From an uncultured Nocardioidaceae bacterium (GTDB taxonomy: Bacteria > Actinomycetota > Actinomycetes > Propionibacteriales > Nocardioidaceae), in the NCBI GenBank assembly GCA_902805845.1, contig CADCUI010000091.1, positions 1 to 56,214 of the forward strand: a stretch of 56,214 bases of DNA. The letters run 5' to 3'. Positions 53,295 through 56,214 of this stretch are shown in pieces. The position numbers and the translations under genes are program-made. The notes under the pieces were generated by a model. The model was not told where the DNA came from and did no database searches. It saw nothing but the letters and a program-made list of their open reading frames with translations. Positions within the stretch are counted from its first letter, which is position 1, and every line of letters starts with the position of its first letter.

Positions 53295-54215
53295 GTGGGG
53301 GACACGACGGGACCAGCGGGGCTCCGGCTGCCGGAGGGCGTGCTGGCGATGGCCGTCCGCGACGGTGACTGGGCCCGCTGGGTGGAGTCGCTCCCCGGGT
53401 CGGCGCAGGGACTGCTCGAGGAGTGGCAGCTGGGCCTGGACGGCCCGGCGCAGCACGGCTACTGCTCCCTGGTGCTGCCGGTGCGCACTCCCGCGGGAAG
53501 ACCGGCGATGCTCAAGGTCGGCTACCCCGACGACGAGTCCGAGCACGAGCACCTGGCGCTCCGGCACTGGGCGGGACACGGGACGGTGCAGCTGCTCCGT
53601 GCCGACCCCCGGCGCAGGGCGCTGCTCCTCGAGCGCCTGCACCCCGAACAGCTCACCGAGATCGACGACATCGAGGCCTGCGAGGTGGTGGCCGGGCTCT
53701 ACCGCCGGCTGCACGTGCCCGCCCCGCCGCAGCTGCGGCGGCTGAGCGACCGCCTCGGCAGGTGGGTCGACCGGCTGTCCGCGCTCCCGCGTCGCGCGCC
53801 GCTTCCGCACCGGCTGGTCGAGCAGGCGCTGTCCATCGCGGGGGACCTGCGCAGCGACGCCGCCACCGACGGGGTGCTCGTGCACGGCGACCTCCACTAC
53901 GACAACGTGCTTGCCGCCGACCGTGAGCCGTGGTTGGTGATCGACCCCAAGCCACTCAGCGGTGACCCGCATTTCGAGCCCGCGCCCATGCTGTGGAACC
54001 GCTGGGACGAGGTGGTCGCCGGCGGTGACGTGCGCGGCGCCGTACGCCGCAGGTTCCACACCCTGGTCGACGGTGCCGAGCTCGACGAGGACCGGGCTCG
54101 TGACTGGGTCGTCCTGCGCGAGGTGCTCAACGCGGCCGCAGAGCTCGACGAGCCGACGCCCGACCCCGACCGCATCACGACGGGCATCACCATCGCCAAG
54201 GCCGTGCAGGACTGA
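53295..54215 (+). CDS. APH(6)/hydroxyurea-phosphotransferase-like kinase
   Basis: The 306-aa protein resembles the streptomycin 6-phosphotransferase branch. It shows PAMLKVGYPDDESEHEH near 72-90 (ATP-binding lysine and glutamates), then LVHGDLHYDNVLA (catalytic Asp and Asn), and LVIDPKPLSGDPHFEPAPMLWNR (metal Asp and family signature). Members phosphorylate streptomycin, hydroxyurea or unidentified small molecules. GTG 53295 directly follows the S-component stop, so it could be expressed under the cobalamin riboswitch, but a B12-related role would be new and is only suggested by position. Confidence 0.83.
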   Translation: MGDTTGPAGLRLPEGVLAMAVRDGDWARWVESLPGSAQGLLEEWQLGLDGPAQHGYCSLVLPVRTPAGRPAMLKVGYPDDESEHEHLALRHWAGHGTVQLLRADPRRRALLLERLHPEQLTEIDDIEACEVVAGLYRRLHVPAPPQLRRLSDRLGRWVDRLSALPRRAPLPHRLVEQALSIAGDLRSDAATDGVLVHGDLHYDNVLAADREPWLVIDPKPLSGDPHFEPAPMLWNRWDEVVAGGDVRGAVRRRFHTLVDGAELDEDRARDWVVLREVLNAAAELDEPTPDPDRITTGITIAKAVQD

Positions 54216-54329
54216 GGGCGCGGCGACGTCTACCAGCCCCTATCTCGGTGAACTAGGTTTTCCCCACGAGCAAAGTCCGTGGCCCCGCGTGATGCTCGGT
54301 CACGGCGCGACATCGAAGAGGTGTGCCGG

Positions 54330-56171
54330 TTGTCACCCGTAGCCAGAGATCTCACCGCGGTCGAGCAGCGGCCTGCCACGATCGGTGAGCAGTTCCTCCA
54401 GCGCGTCAGGAGCAGCGGCGACCGTGAGGCCTACCGCTACCCGGTGGGCGACCGGTGGGAGTCGCTCAGCTGGGCCGAGACGGGGGAGAAGGTGAGCCGG
54501 CTGGCCGCGGGGCTCGTCGCCCTGGGCATCGAGCCGGAGCAACGGGTGGGGATCGCCTCGGGCACCCGTGTCGAGTGGATCCTCGCCGACCTCGCGATCC
54601 TCTGCGCCGGGGCGGCCACGACGACCGTCTACCCCTCGACCATCGCCGATGACGTTGGCTACATCCTCGCCGACTCCGAGTGCCGCATCGTGTTCGCGGA
54701 GGACGACACCCAGGTCGCGAAGCTGCGGGAGAACCGCGCCGAGCTGCCGATGCTGGGGAAGGTGGTCACCTTCGACCCGGCCACGCGCTCGGAAGGCGAC
54801 ACCGCCGACGGCGACTGGGTGATCGGCCTGGACGACCTCGAGAGGCTCGGCGCCGACCTGCTCGCGCAGGAGCCCACGGTCGTCGAGACCCGGATCACCA
54901 AGACGTCCGGTGACTCCCTCGCGACCCTGATCTACACCTCGGGCACCACCGGCCGGCCCAAGGGTGTGCGCCTGCGCCACAGCTCCTGGACCTACGAGGG
55001 CGCCGCGGTCGAGGCGCTGGACATCCTCTCCCAGGACGACCTCCAGTACCTCTGGCTGCCGATGGCCCACTCGTTCGGCAAGGTGCTCCTCTCGACGCAG
55101 CTGGCGTGCGGCTTCGCCACCGCGGTCGACGGCCGCGTCGACAAGCTCATCGAGAACCTCGCCGTCGTGAAGCCCACGTTCATGGGGGCTGCGCCGCGGA
55201 TCTTCGAGAAGGCCCACGGCCGCATCGTGACGATGCAGAAGCAGGAGGGTGGCGCGAAGGAGAAGATCTTCAACGCCGCGTTCTCCGTCGGCTTCAAGGT
55301 CAAGCGGCTGCAGGAGCAGGGCAAGTCGGTGCCCTTGCCGCTGCGGGCGCAGCACGCGCTCTTCGACCGGTTGGTGTTCAGCAAGATCCGCGACCGGTTC
55401 GGTGGGCGCGTCCGGTTCTTCATCTCGGGCGCCGCCGCGCTCAACCGCGAGGTCGCGGAGTGGTTCCACGTCGCCGGCATCCTCATCCTCGAGGGCTACG
55501 GCCTGACCGAGACGTCGGCCGGCTCGCTGGTCAACCACCCCGACGACTACAGGTTCGGCACCGTCGGCCTGGTCTTCCCGGGCTCCGAGGTCAAGATCGC
55601 CGACGACGGTGAGGTGCTCATCAAGGGGCCAGGGGTGATGGAGGGCTACCACAACATGCCGGAGGCCACGCAGGAGACGCTGGTCGACGGCTGGCTCCAC
55701 ACCGGCGACATCGGGGACTTCGACGGCCAGCACCTGCGCATCACCGACCGCAAGAAGGACCTCTTCAAGACGTCAGGAGGCAAGTACATCGCCCCGTCGG
55801 CGATCGAGTCCCAGTTCAAGGCGATCTGCCCGTTGGCCAGCCAGTTCCTGGTGCACGGGGCCGAGCGCAACTACTGCGTCGCGCTGATCACCCTCGACCC
55901 GGACGCCGTCGCGAGCTGGGCCCAGCACGAGGGTAGGACGGGGATGGCCTACGAGGAGATCGTCACGCTGGCCGAGGTCGAGAAGGTGGTCGAGGGGTAC
56001 GTCGGTGAGCTGAACAAGCGGCTCAACCGGTGGGAGTCGATCAAGAAGTGGGTCATCCTCGACCACGACCTGACCGTCGAGTCGGGGGAGCTCACCCCGT
56101 CGATGAAGGTCAAGCGCAGGGTGGTCGAGGACAACTACCGGGACAAGATCGAGGCCATGTACGACTCCTGA
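54330..56171 (+). CDS. Long-chain fatty acid-CoA ligase (AMP-forming)
   Basis: The enzyme activates fatty acids to acyl-CoA via an acyl-AMP. The product (613 aa from TTG 54330) has the P-loop YTSGTTGRPKGV near residue 198, EGYGLTETSAG near 389, the hinge motif DRKKDLFKTSGGKYIAPS near 473, and a C-terminal GELTPSMKVKRRVV with the catalytic lysine. It resembles mycobacterial FadD15. I prefer TTG 54330 because GAGGT lies just upstream. A GTG at 54279 would add 17 residues with poor GC3 and no ribosome site. A TAGGTT box at 54252-54257 may be the promoter -10; otherwise 54216-54329 holds nothing clear. Confidence 0.93.
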   Translation: MSPVARDLTAVEQRPATIGEQFLQRVRSSGDREAYRYPVGDRWESLSWAETGEKVSRLAAGLVALGIEPEQRVGIASGTRVEWILADLAILCAGAATTTVYPSTIADDVGYILADSECRIVFAEDDTQVAKLRENRAELPMLGKVVTFDPATRSEGDTADGDWVIGLDDLERLGADLLAQEPTVVETRITKTSGDSLATLIYTSGTTGRPKGVRLRHSSWTYEGAAVEALDILSQDDLQYLWLPMAHSFGKVLLSTQLACGFATAVDGRVDKLIENLAVVKPTFMGAAPRIFEKAHGRIVTMQKQEGGAKEKIFNAAFSVGFKVKRLQEQGKSVPLPLRAQHALFDRLVFSKIRDRFGGRVRFFISGAAALNREVAEWFHVAGILILEGYGLTETSAGSLVNHPDDYRFGTVGLVFPGSEVKIADDGEVLIKGPGVMEGYHNMPEATQETLVDGWLHTGDIGDFDGQHLRITDRKKDLFKTSGGKYIAPSAIESQFKAICPLASQFLVHGAERNYCVALITLDPDAVASWAQHEGRTGMAYEEIVTLAEVEKVVEGYVGELNKRLNRWESIKKWVILDHDLTVESGELTPSMKVKRRVVEDNYRDKIEAMYDS

Positions 56172-56214
56172 CCAGCCACCCACCCACTCGCCCGCCCCGA
56201 TCCCAGCCCCCCGC

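Noticed and set aside
54279-54329. GTG 54279 as start of the acyl-CoA ligase.
   Set aside because: No ribosome site and weak GC3 in the extra codons; TTG 54330 has GAGGT upstream. The choice remains uncertain.

Overview
This window is high-GC DNA with many GTG starts, ATGA/GTGA gene overlaps and leaderless-type promoters. It looks like an actinobacterial chromosome, most likely a Nocardioides-like member of the Propionibacteriales. That placement rests on gene order (proB-proA, nadD-rsfS, leuS-degV-comEA-comEC-holA-rpsT-lepA) and protein style, not on a 16S gene.

Layout. 0-5.1 kb: housekeeping genes (end of an upstream gene, proB, a small conserved gene, proA, a CDP-alcohol phosphatidyltransferase, a 48-aa membrane protein, nadD, rsfS) and a tRNA-Ala(GGC). 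5.2-27.95 kb: a compact catabolic island that I read as organosulfonate (sulfolactate-type) degradation. 28.0-35.7 kb: miscellaneous genes (GNAT, an unrecognised 487-aa protein, a general stress protein, UspA, a CynX-like MFS exporter, galE, an SSS symporter with a small partner). 35.7-47.3 kb: core genes leuS (behind a leader peptide and terminator), degV, comEA, comEC, holA, rpsT, a phosphotransferase and lepA. 47.4-53.3 kb: a cobalamin-riboswitch-controlled operon with two secreted intrinsic-factor-like proteins and a complete ECF transporter. 53.3-56.2 kb: an APH(6)-like kinase and an acyl-CoA synthetase.

The sulfonate island. Uptake would be by a TauABC/SsuABC-like ABC transporter. SlcC-like and ComC-like dehydrogenases would interconvert (S)- and (R)-sulfolactate through sulfopyruvate, and SuyAB would split (R)-sulfolactate into pyruvate and sulfite. 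Sulfite would leave through a TauE/SafE exporter or be oxidised by a SoeABC-like molybdoenzyme whose FeS and membrane subunits are fused; a SulP transporter may move the sulfate. A fumarate-forming (argininosuccinate-lyase superfamily) lyase, a two-subunit class I fumarase and an unusual succinate dehydrogenase sit in the same cluster. They suggest that part of the natural substrate is released as fumarate; the substrate is not known from the sequence.

The strongest new observation is regulatory. A 16-bp imperfect dyad, consensus GGTCAG-ACCT-CTGACC, occurs six times. Five copies lie just downstream of recognisable promoters: the ABC operon, sdh-fum operon, suyAB, soe operon and slcC operon. 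The sixth lies in the gap between the FadR/GntR-type regulator and the lyase. Together they define a probable single regulon. Functional assignments are from motif reading only; no database search was possible.
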